This document shows, in pieces, positions 63,531 through 64,000 of a stretch of 64,000 nucleotides of DNA. The position numbers and the translations under genes were made by a program. Each line of letters begins with the position of its first letter. Positions within the stretch are counted from its first letter, which is position 1. Source of the stretch: Erodium maritimum (lineage: Eukaryota; Streptophyta; Magnoliopsida; Geraniales; Geraniaceae); the NCBI GenBank assembly GCA_963921825.1, contig OY997594.1:42898557-42962556 (forward strand), given 5' to 3'. The notes beneath the pieces were generated by a model. That model was not told where the DNA came from. It did not search any database and saw only the letters and a list, made by a program, of their open reading frames with translations.

Positions 63531-64000
63531 CAGTTAACTTTCCCTAGTCAAGGCCGAGATCCGGCTACTTTTCCCTACCTCGTATAAGTCCTCCAAAAGT
63601 GCCCAACTAAGCCTCGGCGCGATCGCAGTCACTCGCCTAGTTTCCCTTTGCCTCGGTCCGCAGCACGATCTAAGAGAACACAAATTTAAGGCACTTTTAA
63701 ACTAGTATGAATAAACCGAAAAAAACAATAAACTTCACGCCCAAACGTAACCCCGACAATGTCGATCACTCCCAAAATTCCCAATTACTCGACATTGTCG
63801 ATAAATGACCCGTAAAGGCCCGATTCGCCCGACATGGCGAATCTGCCCAGGTTTTGTGAAAGGCCTTCCGGGGCTCCAAAAGTCCCCGTTTTCGTTTCTA
63901 CGGTCTTAGAATAATTTAAGGATACCAATGCACTTGAAGGAATCAAATTCCGCCTTCCGAGTCGATTAATTAACGTTAATTACAACTTTTCCAATTTAAT
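63531..64000 (-). repeat. 5' LTR of the 55-64 kb element, truncated on both sides
   Basis: From CAGTTAACTTTCCCTAG it matches 56323 onward, including the palindrome cluster (63755-63845). The LTR part equivalent to 55011-56322 and the primer site are missing. Leader sequence CACACGCCCA joins directly, implying a deletion of at least 1.3 kb. The window ends inside the LTR. Confidence 0.85.

Larger units (their letters stand above)
55011..64000 (-). mobile_element. Nearly full-length Ty3/gypsy (Tekay/Del-like) element, runs off the window
   Basis: Minus-strand element with its 3' LTR at 55011-57866, gag-pol at 57903-62664, a leader with GC repeats, and a truncated 5' LTR from 63531. Five bases left of it (55006-55010) are GGTAT, the expected half of its target duplication. 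It is the only copy with gag, protease, RT, RNase H and an integrase core, so it represents the autonomous type of the family. This copy is disabled by stops and frameshifts and has lost its primer site. Confidence 0.88.

Overview
The window is nuclear DNA from a flowering plant, probably a eudicot. It is dominated by nested Ty3/gypsy LTR retrotransposons and holds one clear host gene. The plant signs are a 60S ribosomal protein L9 gene with GT-AG introns, a telo-box (AAACCCTAA) and site II (TGGGCY) promoter motifs, long-LTR gypsy elements primed by initiator tRNA-Met with a chromovirus-type pol (Tekay/Del-like by motif), a plant L1-type LINE ORF1 with an RRM, and Mutator-like elements. All identifications come from reading the sequence; no database search was run.

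Layout. (1) 1-18289: a head-to-tail array of one non-autonomous gypsy element, arranged LTR-internal-LTR-internal-LTR-internal-LTR with shared LTRs. The period is 6340/6388 bp and the copies are almost identical. A 48-bp minisatellite in the LTR has 8, then 9, then 10 copies from left to right. (2) 18312-26362: a related minus-strand element with two LTRs, flanked by the 5-bp duplication CCGGT. (3) 26368-28237: unclassified repeat-like DNA, then a short terminal-inverted-repeat element. (4) 28649-30522: RPL9 on the minus strand, three coding exons, 195 aa, intact, with a MITE-like element in intron 1. (5) 30740-32314: gene-free DNA. (6) 32320-49437: a 17-kb minus-strand gypsy composite flanked by AAGTG. 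Its right LTR is broken up by a plus-strand gypsy fragment (41041-45412) and by a LINE-type insertion (17-bp duplication) encoding an RRM plus AT-hook protein with no ORF2. (7) 49443-51823: AT-rich gene-free DNA. (8) 51824-55010: two nested Mutator-like elements. The inner one has a perfect 9-bp duplication and carries a captured fragment of a FIZZY-RELATED/CCS52 gene that includes the APC/C-binding C-box. (9) 55011-64000: a minus-strand gypsy element with a nearly complete gag-pol, broken by four stops and two frameshifts. It is inserted in the right arm of the outer Mutator-like element and runs off the window.

How the parts relate. The gypsy copies are one family. Those at 1-18 kb, 18-26 kb, 32-40 kb and 41-45 kb share the same deletion of the integrase core and look like a non-autonomous lineage that depended on proteins from an autonomous relative. 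The 55-64 kb element resembles that relative, although this copy is dead. The most interesting items are the captured C-box fragment in the nested Mutator-like element, the shared-LTR array with its stepwise minisatellite, and the ORF1-only LINE with an RRM.
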